DNA of 10,190 bases from Actinomycetota bacterium (GTDB taxonomy: Bacteria; Actinomycetota; Actinomycetes; Nanopelagicales; Nanopelagicaceae), in contig CANLHE010000013.1 in NCBI GenBank assembly GCA_947490605.1, positions 1 through 10,190 of the forward strand, written 5' to 3'. The position numbers and the translations under genes were made by a program. This document shows positions 1 to 5,901 of the stretch, in pieces; positions within the stretch are counted from its first letter, which is position 1; every line of letters begins with the position of its first letter. Under the pieces are notes generated by a model that saw only the letters and a program-made list of their open reading frames with translations, was not told the DNA's origin and did not search any database.

Positions 1-512
1 CATCAAAATATGGTTACGCACTTAACAAAACTGGCTTAAATAAAATGATGAATGAGAAGTTAGATGAAATGGGGATTGATACCACCGGGTTACGTTTAGA
101 AGATGGTTCTGGGCTATCAGGCGGTAACCGAATCTCTGCAATAACAGTTTCACAGTTATTGTTTAAAATTAGAAGTGAACCAAGGTTAAAGGTTGTTTAT
201 GATTCACTCCCAATAAGTGGGGAATCTGGAACTTTAGTTGGAAGATTTCATTCAACGGCACCACAAGCTGTCGGCTTAGTTAAAGCAAAAACTGGTTCCA
301 CTCGTCACACAGTTTCACTCGCCGGCTTTGCAACCTCTGGCGATAAAGAGTATGTGTTTGTGGTTATTGCAGATAATGTCGGAAGAACAAAAAGAATTCA
401 AAATGCAGCGCGTAGCGCTATTGACCGCATGCTAGGCACAATAACTAAACCACCTACCGCACCACTTCCAGTACCTGACCCAACAACAATTCCCTTTGTT
501 GCAACTTCATAA
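1..512 (+). CDS. dacB: D-alanyl-D-alanine carboxypeptidase/endopeptidase (PBP4 type), 3' part only
   Basis: This is the C-terminal part of a penicillin-binding protein 4-type (peptidase family S13) enzyme, which trims D-Ala or cuts cross-links in peptidoglycan outside the membrane. The reading frame is open to the left edge, with the first full codon at base 3, so the N-terminus, signal peptide and the SxxK serine lie outside the window. Two of the three hallmark motifs are visible. One is the DGSGLSGGN stretch, which carries the second motif with serine and asparagine. The other is the KTG box in AKTGST, followed by the usual SLAGFA strand. The protein ends in a proline-rich tail (roughly its last 22 residues, with KPP, PLPVPDP and IPF). 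This could be a flexible cell-wall or inter-protein linker, but its role is unknown. In Actinobacteria dacB commonly lies upstream of tilS, which fits here except for the genes in between. The family call is secure; only the exact substrate preference is open. Confidence 0.93.
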   Translation, partial: SKYGYALNKTGLNKMMNEKLDEMGIDTTGLRLEDGSGLSGGNRISAITVSQLLFKIRSEPRLKVVYDSLPISGESGTLVGRFHSTAPQAVGLVKAKTGSTRHTVSLAGFATSGDKEYVFVVIADNVGRTKRIQNAARSAIDRMLGTITKPPTAPLPVPDPTTIPFVATS

Positions 513-553
513 AAATTGTTAATTTCAAATGCGGCGATAGGCTTAAATCACTA

Positions 554-1405
554 ATGAAAAATTACCTAGCTTTAATGAAGCTTCGCGTTGTCGAACTATT
601 ACTAGTGACAACAGTTCCAGCTTTGTTTATTGCAAGTGAAGGCATACCTAGTGTTTCGGTAACCTTTTGGAGTTTGCTTGGTGGAACATTAGCTGCAGGT
701 GGGGCCAACGCATTTAATATTGTGATCGAAGCAGACTCTGATCGGTTAATGAAGCGAACTGCAAACCGGCCGATTGCAACCGGACAAATTTCTAAAAAGA
801 ACGGCTTGATATTTTCATCATTAATTTCAATATTCTCATTGCTAATTTTTTATGTATTTACTACTACTCTTGCAACCTTACTTACTGCTATTGCAATTAT
901 TTTTTATGTCCTTATTTATACAATCACATTAAAAAGAAATACCTCACAAAATATTGTTTGGGGTGGGATCGCTGGCTGTATGCCGGTTTTAATCGGCCAA
1001 GCTGCAGTTACCAACTCTCTAACTGCCACCTCTTGGTTATTTTTCCTAGTAATTTTCTTTTGGACGCCACCACATTTTTGGGCCCTAGCCGTTCGATATA
1101 AGGATGATTACGCCGCAGCGGGTATCCCAATGTTGCCAGTAGTTGCACCTATGAAATCAGTAATTAAGCAAATGTGGTTTCACTCAATCGCAATGTCAAT
1201 CACTTCGGTTGCCTTAATTATTAACGCAAAGATGGCGCCATTAATTTTAATTTGTTCTATACTTTTAATTCTGGCATGGAATCTGCAATTAGTTAATCTA
1301 ACAAAATCGCCTACTGAGCCCAGCGCCGGTAAGTTATTTCAAGCATCGATAGTTTTTCTCAGCATTTACTCATTTTTAATAGTGGTTGGTGTAGTGCTTA
1401 AGTAG
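554..1405 (+). CDS. ctaB: Protoheme IX farnesyltransferase (heme O synthase)
   Basis: This integral membrane prenyltransferase of the UbiA superfamily transfers a farnesyl group to heme B to make heme O, the precursor of heme A for aa3-type cytochrome oxidase. At 283 residues it is near the usual family length. Visible landmarks are the N-terminal LLLVTTVPALF helix, the first Asp-rich region at about residues 55-63 (NIVIEADSD) followed by MKRT and NRPI, LKR-T-QNIVWGG at about 126-138, MPVLIG at 143-148, WTPPHFWALA at 170-179, and DDYAAAGIPMLPVV at 184-197. About eight or nine hydrophobic helices can be seen. Two positions are unusual: the first acidic residue of the N-x3-D-x3-D motif is Glu59 rather than Asp, and the common N-terminal KPR reads KLR (residues 9-11). 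The ATG has no clear Shine-Dalgarno sequence. A weak TTAAAT box five bases upstream could mean a leaderless start. ctaB more often neighbours cytochrome oxidase or transketolase genes; here it follows dacB. Confidence 0.95.
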   Translation: MKNYLALMKLRVVELLLVTTVPALFIASEGIPSVSVTFWSLLGGTLAAGGANAFNIVIEADSDRLMKRTANRPIATGQISKKNGLIFSSLISIFSLLIFYVFTTTLATLLTAIAIIFYVLIYTITLKRNTSQNIVWGGIAGCMPVLIGQAAVTNSLTATSWLFFLVIFFWTPPHFWALAVRYKDDYAAAGIPMLPVVAPMKSVIKQMWFHSIAMSITSVALIINAKMAPLILICSILLILAWNLQLVNLTKSPTEPSAGKLFQASIVFLSIYSFLIVVGVVLK

Positions 1406-1420
1406 TTTTTACGCTTTTTA

Positions 1421-1439
1421 ATGGGATAATTATTCCCAT
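1421..1439 (+). repeat. Inverted repeat (6-bp arms) spanning the start of the ABC ATPase gene
   Basis: The sequence ATGGGA, seven bases TAATTAT, then TCCCAT forms perfect 6-bp inverted arms. The right arm includes the first two bases of the ATG start codon at 1438. The repeat surrounds the GATAAT box described separately, so a protein dimer bound here would cover the predicted promoter. It could be an operator, a small hairpin at the start codon of longer read-through transcripts, or chance. No terminator-like T run follows the right arm. Confidence 0.45.
1425..1430 (+). promoter_or_regulatory. Candidate -10 box of a leaderless promoter for the ABC/NlpC-P60 unit
   Basis: GATAAT matches the TATAAT consensus at five of six positions and ends seven bases before the A of the ATG at 1438. 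That is the normal distance from a -10 box to a transcription start, so the mRNA would begin at the start codon. Leaderless mRNAs are common in Actinobacteria, and no Shine-Dalgarno sequence is present upstream of this ATG, which supports the idea. No good -35 box is seen around 1401-1407. The site lies in the 32-base gap after ctaB, so the ABC genes could be transcribed separately from dacB-ctaB. Confidence 0.5.
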
Positions 1440-2343
1440 GTCCTCCCCTCTCGCACTTGATGTTTCCGATTTATCAAAAAAATATGGCGATCGAATGGCG
1501 CTTTCTCATGCCAACTTTGAGGTACCAATGGGAAGCATTTGTGGTTTTGTTGGACCAAATGGCTCTGGAAAAACGACAACGATCAGAATGCTGCTGGGTC
1601 TAATTTCACCAACTACTGGTGGTGGACATGTTTTAGGTGAGTCAATAACCGAACCTGAAAAATATTTACCACGAGTTGGCGCCATGATTGAAGGCCCAGC
1701 TTTTTATCCAGCACTTACTGGTTTTCAAAACTTAAATGTATTAGCGAAAATTGGTGGATTCGCAACCGATTCGATTGCTGGTTTACTTGATTTAGTTGGC
1801 CTTGGTGACCGTAGTGACTCAAAATATAAAACTTACTCACTCGGTATGAAGCAAAGATTAGGAATCGCAGCAGCATTATTACCAAGTCCGAAGTTATTAG
1901 TTTTAGATGAACCAACCAATGGTCTTGATCCGGCTGGAATCCATGAAATTAGAACACTGCTTCGTAAATTAGCAGACTCTGGCACAACAGTATTTGTCTC
2001 CTCTCATTTACTTTCTGAGCTTGAAATGATTAGCGATCACCTTGTGATGCTCAGGTTAGGTAAGGTTATATTCGCCGGCAAGACAAGTGACTTACTTGCT
2101 AAACAACAACCAGTAATTGTGGCAAAACCGGAAAACATAAGTGACTTAAATAAACTTGCGCAAATTGCAACCGCTGCTGGCCATGAAGCAACAATTATAG
2201 AAAACTCAGTTCATGTCACTGGGACATCAGATTTTTCCGCCAAATTAAACAAAGCAGCATTTGAAGCTGGAATAACTTTAGAGTCATTAACTCCCGTGAA
2301 AGCATCTCTAGAAGAGACCTTCTTTGAAATGACGGGTGAATAA
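1438..2343 (+). CDS. ABC transporter ATP-binding protein, BcrA-like (ABC-2 exporter type)
   Basis: This 301-residue cytoplasmic ATPase would power the permease encoded two bases downstream. Walker A is GPNGSGKT (residues 39-46), the signature is the degenerate YSLGMKQR (133-140), Walker B is LLVLDEP (153-159) followed by the D-loop NGLDP, and the switch histidine is in SSHLLSE (His190). The Q-loop position reads IEGPAFYP with Glu85 instead of Gln. That is typical of BcrA/lantibiotic-immunity (LanF-like) ATPases, where it is called an E-loop. After about residue 220 comes a C-terminal domain ending in LEETFFEMTG, a tail usual for this subfamily. Family knowledge points to export, or expulsion from the membrane, of a lipid-like or peptide substrate, but the substrate cannot be read from the sequence. 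The ATG at 1438 is chosen because it fits the predicted leaderless promoter and gives a normal N-terminus. A cell-wall or FtsEX-like signalling role is possible given the hydrolase gene two places downstream. Confidence 0.92.
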   Translation: MSSPLALDVSDLSKKYGDRMALSHANFEVPMGSICGFVGPNGSGKTTTIRMLLGLISPTTGGGHVLGESITEPEKYLPRVGAMIEGPAFYPALTGFQNLNVLAKIGGFATDSIAGLLDLVGLGDRSDSKYKTYSLGMKQRLGIAAALLPSPKLLVLDEPTNGLDPAGIHEIRTLLRKLADSGTTVFVSSHLLSELEMISDHLVMLRLGKVIFAGKTSDLLAKQQPVIVAKPENISDLNKLAQIATAAGHEATIIENSVHVTGTSDFSAKLNKAAFEAGITLESLTPVKASLEETFFEMTGE

Positions 2344-2345
2344 TT

Positions 2346-3137
2346 ATGTGGAACGTATTAAGAGCAGAGTTAACAAAACTTCGTCGGCCATCTCTTTCAG
2401 TGTCAACACTTCTTGCCGTAACTTTTGTTACTAGTTTGATTACATCTATTTTGTTCTTGCTAGTTGATTCTCCAGAAGGAAATGGTGAACGGGGCGTAAG
2501 AATAAGCAGAGATGTACTTTCATTACCTACTGGAATTTCACTAAGTTTTAGCAACTCAGCTGGGCTTTTAGGTATTGTCGCACTTTGTGTTTTTGCTGCC
2601 CAAACAGCACAGGAGTACACCTACGGGACGCTTCGCAATTTACTAGTACGCCAGCCATCTAGAATGAAAATTTTGATTGGCAAATTAGGGGCAATGAAGT
2701 TGTTCGCAATTGTGATGGTTACCTTTTCTGCAATTGTTGGGATTGCACTTTCCTATCTATTTGCAGGTGTAAAAGATATTTCAACGCAAGCCTGGTCAAC
2801 CTCTGATGCAAAATTGGCGGTCTGGCAAGGCTTTATCAATGTATTAATTGCAACAATTGGTTATGGAATTTTTGGAATGATTTTAGGCTTACTGTTCAGA
2901 TCACCAATTTCAGCAATTTCAATCGGAGTAATTTGGAATTTAATTTTTGAAGGCTTGTTATCTGCATTTGTTAAAAATATCGATCGCTACTTTCCAGGCC
3001 AGCTCCTATCAACGGTTGCCATAGGTGGCACCGACCGAATTTCCTATCAATACGCCTTATTTACCTCATACGCCTTTCTACTAGTCGGGTTGGCAATTGT
3101 GGCATTTCTATTTAAAAAGCGAGATGTGGCAAATTGA
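2346..3137 (+). CDS. ABC-2 type transporter permease
   Basis: This 263-residue membrane protein is the expected partner of the upstream ATPase. Six hydrophobic segments can be read at about residues 18-40, 72-88, 118-140, 162-184, 188-208 and 236-257. The short N-terminal cytoplasmic helix (LRAELTKLRRPS) and the EYTYGTLRNLL stretch at about 90-100 after the second segment are hallmarks of the ABC-2 permease family, where E-x-x-x-GTL lies in the loop that couples to the ATPase. The ATG lies two bases after the ATPase stop codon, with a GGGTGA sequence about seven bases upstream as a plausible ribosome site, so translation is likely coupled. It lacks the large extracellular domain and four-helix layout of FtsX, so this is not a classical FtsEX pair. 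The transported molecule is unknown. Confidence 0.88.
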   Translation: MWNVLRAELTKLRRPSLSVSTLLAVTFVTSLITSILFLLVDSPEGNGERGVRISRDVLSLPTGISLSFSNSAGLLGIVALCVFAAQTAQEYTYGTLRNLLVRQPSRMKILIGKLGAMKLFAIVMVTFSAIVGIALSYLFAGVKDISTQAWSTSDAKLAVWQGFINVLIATIGYGIFGMILGLLFRSPISAISIGVIWNLIFEGLLSAFVKNIDRYFPGQLLSTVAIGGTDRISYQYALFTSYAFLLVGLAIVAFLFKKRDVAN

Positions 3138-4330
3138 TGAATAAGAAACTGATAGCAGCATTTTTAATATTAACTCTAATTCCAACTGCTGCAATTGCCG
3201 CACCACCAAAACCAACTCAAGCACAAATTGATGCTGCTAAAAAACTTGAGGCCGAGAAGAAGGCAGCAGCCGATGCTTCGGCTACAAAATTAAACTCTGC
3301 AAAAAAGACTTTAAAGCAACTAGCTTCAATTGCTACTGCAAAACAAAAGTTATATGTATCAGCTCAGAATGAATTAAAGATGAAGACCAAACAAGCAGAT
3401 TTAGCAATGAAGCATTTACAAGTTGCACAAGCCTCTGTTAGTAGTGGAAAACGAGCAATTGGAAAGTTAGCGGCTAATGCTTATGTTTCAGGCGGTGGCT
3501 TTACCGATCTAGATTCATTATTAAAAGCAGATGGGCCACAAGATTTAGCAGATCGACTCAGTGCGTTAGATGCAGTTGGTCAAAATAATTCAACTGCACT
3601 TGATCGATTTAAATCTGCAGAGGTAGTTGCATCCTCTGCTCAAAAGGCTGCTGATACTGCCAAGCAAGCACAGGCTGCCGCCACAATTAAAGTTGCTAGC
3701 GCAAAGAAAGCCGCCGAGGCAGCGCGGGCAATGCAGCAAGAAGAGGTAGATAAATTACAAGCTGTTCAAGATAAATTAGCAAAAGAGTTAGCTGTTGCTC
3801 AAAAAACACGGGTAACACTTGAACAACAACGCCAACTTGCATTATTAGAAGAGTCAAACGCGGGCCGAGCTGTATTAACTCCTGATCAGTCAAAGATCTG
3901 GCCAGATACCGGCTTCACTGGTAGAAGTACTACTAGATCAACTGAGGCAATGCGGGCAGCTGCAGTTGAGTATGCGTCAAAACAAGTTTTGGCTAAGAAG
4001 CGATATGTATGGGGTAGTGAAGGACCTACAACCTTTGACTGCTCTGGTTTGGTTTACGCCGCCTACCGTGCCGCTGGTCTTGGTTGGCCAAATTGGGATC
4101 GACTTAACTCCTCACTTTATTGGGTTTCAACAAAGCGTGTGCCATTAAGTGATTTAGTGCCTGGTGACCTTCTTTTCTACTCTTACAAACCAACAGTTAA
4201 CACAATTCACCACATAACCATCTATGCCGGCGGCGGCATGATGTGGGAGGCGAACTCAAAAGACAAAGGTTTGCTCTACTCAAGCATCTACAGCGTTAAG
4301 GGTTTATTGCCTTATGGGGGTCGGGTCTAA
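3137..4330 (+). CDS. Secreted coiled-coil NlpC/P60 peptidoglycan hydrolase (RipC/PcsB-like architecture)
   Basis: This 397-residue exported protein probably cuts peptide stems of peptidoglycan (a D,L-endopeptidase). Residues 1 to about 21 form a signal peptide: a basic MNKK start, a hydrophobic core and an AIA-type cleavage region. Residues about 28-115 and 155-240 are Ala/Lys/Gln-rich predicted coiled coils. They are separated by a YVSGGGFTDLDSLL...LADRLSALD segment (116-145) that resembles the hinge region of RipC, PcsB and CwlO-type hydrolases. The NlpC/P60 domain runs from about 275 to the end, with Cys302 in DCSGLV, His359 in HHITIYAGGG and Glu371 in WEAN. The His-to-Glu distance of 12 residues equals that of the Cys-His-Glu triad I recall for mycobacterial RipA. 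The ATG at 3137 shares one base with the permease stop (TGATG), giving translational coupling; a TTG at 3134 is a less likely start. The long coiled coil would usually hold the enzyme inactive or tie it to a membrane activator. The partner is inferred, not shown. Confidence 0.9.
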   Translation: MNKKLIAAFLILTLIPTAAIAAPPKPTQAQIDAAKKLEAEKKAAADASATKLNSAKKTLKQLASIATAKQKLYVSAQNELKMKTKQADLAMKHLQVAQASVSSGKRAIGKLAANAYVSGGGFTDLDSLLKADGPQDLADRLSALDAVGQNNSTALDRFKSAEVVASSAQKAADTAKQAQAAATIKVASAKKAAEAARAMQQEEVDKLQAVQDKLAKELAVAQKTRVTLEQQRQLALLEESNAGRAVLTPDQSKIWPDTGFTGRSTTRSTEAMRAAAVEYASKQVLAKKRYVWGSEGPTTFDCSGLVYAAYRAAGLGWPNWDRLNSSLYWVSTKRVPLSDLVPGDLLFYSYKPTVNTIHHITIYAGGGMMWEANSKDKGLLYSSIYSVKGLLPYGGRV

Positions 4331-4331
4331 T
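4326..4331 (+). promoter_or_regulatory. Possible -10 box upstream of tilS
   Basis: TCTAAT matches TATAAT at five of six positions and overlaps the stop codon of the NlpC/P60 gene. It ends nine bases before the ATG at 4341, slightly long for a strictly leaderless start, so the transcript would begin at or just before the start codon. No -35 box is evident. This is weak evidence and may be chance in AT-rich DNA. Confidence 0.25.
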
Positions 4332-4340
4332 CTTCTCGGT

Positions 4341-5303
4341 ATGAGTACCGCTAGCACACCTTCACTTTGGGAAATTCGTAAAGCGGTTAAACCATGGCTT
4401 AGTGATTCTTCACAAACAATTTTATTTGGGTGTTCTGGCGGGGCGGATTCAATGGCGCTTGCGCTCGCACTTTTTTTAGAAGCAAATGGAACCAAAGTTA
4501 TTCCAATTGTTATTGATCACGGATTACAACCAGGTTCAGCAGAAATTACTACACAAACTATTTCTAAACTTAAAGATATTGGTTATACCCAAATTGAATC
4601 AGCAATCGCGCAGGTTAAAATTACTGATGGATTAGAGGCCTCAGCTCGCCGGGCTCGGTATCAAATCTTTAATCAATTTATTGATACTCACCAACCAAAA
4701 TATTTTTTACTTGCTCATACATCAAATGATCAAGCCGAGAGCGTTCTACTTGGATTAGCGAGAGGATCTGGCGCCAGATCTTTATCTGGTATGGCGTTAG
4801 AAAATAATATTTACGTAAGGCCACTTTTAAAAATTTCAAGGCAGACTACTGAAGCTGCATGCCATGAAGGCAATGTTGAATTTTGGTCAGATCCACATAA
4901 TGATGATTTAAGATTTGCAAGAGTAAGAACTCGCAAGAACGTACTACCTAATCTAGAAGAGAATCTTGGACCAGGAATTACTGAAGCATTAGTAAGAAGT
5001 GCTGATTTACTCCGTGATGATGCAGATGCATTAGATAGTTTTGCTCGAGAGTACTTTGCTCAAACAGATCCTTTCAATTTATCTGTCAATGAGTTAGAGC
5101 GATTACCTAGAGCGATTAGATCTCGAGTTTTACGTCTTGCTATTTACCAAGCCGGAGCACCTTCTGGCAGCCTTTCAGCCGAACATATCAACGGTGCTGA
5201 GGCGTTAATCTCTGATTGGCATGGTCAAAAAGAGCTATCGCTACCAGGGGATGTGAAGCTTTTAAGAAATTCAGGCAGAATTACCCTCTCAACCAATAAA
5301 TAA
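4341..5303 (+). CDS. tilS: tRNA(Ile)-lysidine synthetase
   Basis: TilS uses ATP and lysine to convert the wobble cytidine of the CAU anticodon in a minor tRNA-Ile to lysidine, so that the tRNA reads AUA as isoleucine. This is an essential cytoplasmic step. The N-type ATP-pyrophosphatase (PP-loop) motif SGGADS lies at residues 32-37. It is followed by IVIDHGLQPGS (57-66), LEASARRARY (98-107), AHTSNDQAESVLLGLARGSGAR (from 125) and RPLLKISR (160-167), all in the family order, and the Asp-Pro plus RVRTRKNVLP stretch follows at about 184-204. With 320 residues it has the shorter C-terminal part usual in Actinobacteria. The ATG at 4341 is preferred because it begins ten bases after the preceding stop and gives a normal N-terminus (SLWEIRKAVKPWL). 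An in-frame ATG at 4314 would add nine residues and overlap the NlpC/P60 gene by 17 bases. AUA codons occur in this window (for example in hpt and folP), consistent with need for the enzyme. Confidence 0.95.
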   Translation: MSTASTPSLWEIRKAVKPWLSDSSQTILFGCSGGADSMALALALFLEANGTKVIPIVIDHGLQPGSAEITTQTISKLKDIGYTQIESAIAQVKITDGLEASARRARYQIFNQFIDTHQPKYFLLAHTSNDQAESVLLGLARGSGARSLSGMALENNIYVRPLLKISRQTTEAACHEGNVEFWSDPHNDDLRFARVRTRKNVLPNLEENLGPGITEALVRSADLLRDDADALDSFAREYFAQTDPFNLSVNELERLPRAIRSRVLRLAIYQAGAPSGSLSAEHINGAEALISDWHGQKELSLPGDVKLLRNSGRITLSTNK

Positions 5304-5307
5304 GGAG
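5302..5307 (+). promoter_or_regulatory. Ribosome binding site of hpt
   Basis: AAGGAG overlaps the tilS stop codon (TAAGGAG) and lies four bases before the GTG at 5312. It is the clearest Shine-Dalgarno sequence in the window, and it fixes the GTG as the hpt start. Confidence 0.75.
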
Positions 5308-5311
5308 CACC

Positions 5312-5863
5312 GTGGATATATCAGCCCTTGGTAATGACATTGAAAGAGTTGTTGTTAGCGAGGAGCAAATCCAAACTCGATTAAAAGAGTTGGCCGCTCA
5401 AGTTAAAAAAGATTACGAAGGAAGAGATTTAATTTTAGTTGGTGTATTAAAAGGCGCAGTTATGGCGATGGCAGATTTTTCTCGTCACTTACAACGACAT
5501 GTTGATATGGATTGGATGGCAGTTTCATCATATGGCGCTGGAACAAAATCAAGTGGTGTAGTTAGAATCTTAAAAGATTTAGACAATGATATTTTAGGTA
5601 GAGAAGTTTTGATAGTAGAAGATATTTTAGATACCGGATTAACACTTTCATGGCTTACTGAAAATTTACTTTCTCGTGGCGCAAAATCAGTTTCTATCTT
5701 GACTGTTCTTAGGAAGCCCGATGCAGCAACCGTTAAGGTTGAAGCCAAGTATGTGGGCTTTGATATTCCAAGTGAATTTGTGGTTGGTTATGGCTTAGAT
5801 TTCAATCAGAAGTATCGAAATCTGCCATTTATTGGCGTTCTAGCCAAACACCTTTATTCTTAA
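5312..5863 (+). CDS. hpt: Hypoxanthine(-guanine) phosphoribosyltransferase
   Basis: This cytoplasmic purine-salvage enzyme joins hypoxanthine or guanine to PRPP to give IMP or GMP. The PRPP-binding loop is VEDILDTG (residues 102-109, with the acidic pair Glu103-Asp104). Earlier come the LVGVLKGAV strand-turn (42-50) and the flexible-loop SYG (73-75). The C-terminal hood has VVGYGLDFNQKYRNLPFIG (from 157), which contributes the purine-contacting region and the conserved DFNQKYRNLP. The length of 183 residues is normal for bacterial enzymes. Translation starts at GTG behind a strong AAGGAG, eight bases after the tilS stop codon. The tilS-hpt-ftsH order is widely conserved in Gram-positive bacteria, including Bacillus (where the gene is hprT), so co-transcription with tilS is likely. 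Confidence 0.96.
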   Translation: MDISALGNDIERVVVSEEQIQTRLKELAAQVKKDYEGRDLILVGVLKGAVMAMADFSRHLQRHVDMDWMAVSSYGAGTKSSGVVRILKDLDNDILGREVLIVEDILDTGLTLSWLTENLLSRGAKSVSILTVLRKPDAATVKVEAKYVGFDIPSEFVVGYGLDFNQKYRNLPFIGVLAKHLYS

Positions 5864-5901
5864 GCCTTCCGTTACCAGCTTCAGGAAAAGAGAAGTAATA
5901 A

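Noticed and set aside
513..553. Promoter or terminator in the dacB-ctaB gap
   Set aside because: TTGTTA (516-521) and TTAAAT (543-548) are 21 bases apart, too far for a normal promoter pair, and no hairpin is present. Only a weak leaderless -10 box remains possible.
2216..2620. A 134-codon open frame on the - strand across the ATPase/permease junction
   Set aside because: It overlaps two well-supported + strand genes in full, has no recognisable domain, and its residues look like an antisense reading of coding DNA.
3134..3139. TTG at 3134 as the start of the NlpC/P60 gene
   Set aside because: The ATG one codon later overlaps the permease stop as TGATG, a standard coupling arrangement, and gives a normal MNKK signal peptide start.
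4765..4780. A perfect 16-base palindrome (GATCTGGCGCCAGATC) inside tilS
   Set aside because: It encodes the conserved Gly-Ser-Gly-Ala-Arg-Ser part of the family's RGSG motif, has no loop or T run, and lies mid-gene. Most likely a coincidence of codon choice.
5864..5901. Possible terminator hairpin between hpt and ftsH
   Set aside because: Only a short imperfect pairing (TTCC with GGAA, 13-base loop) with no T run after it. The GGAAAAGAGAAG region is better explained as the ftsH ribosome site.
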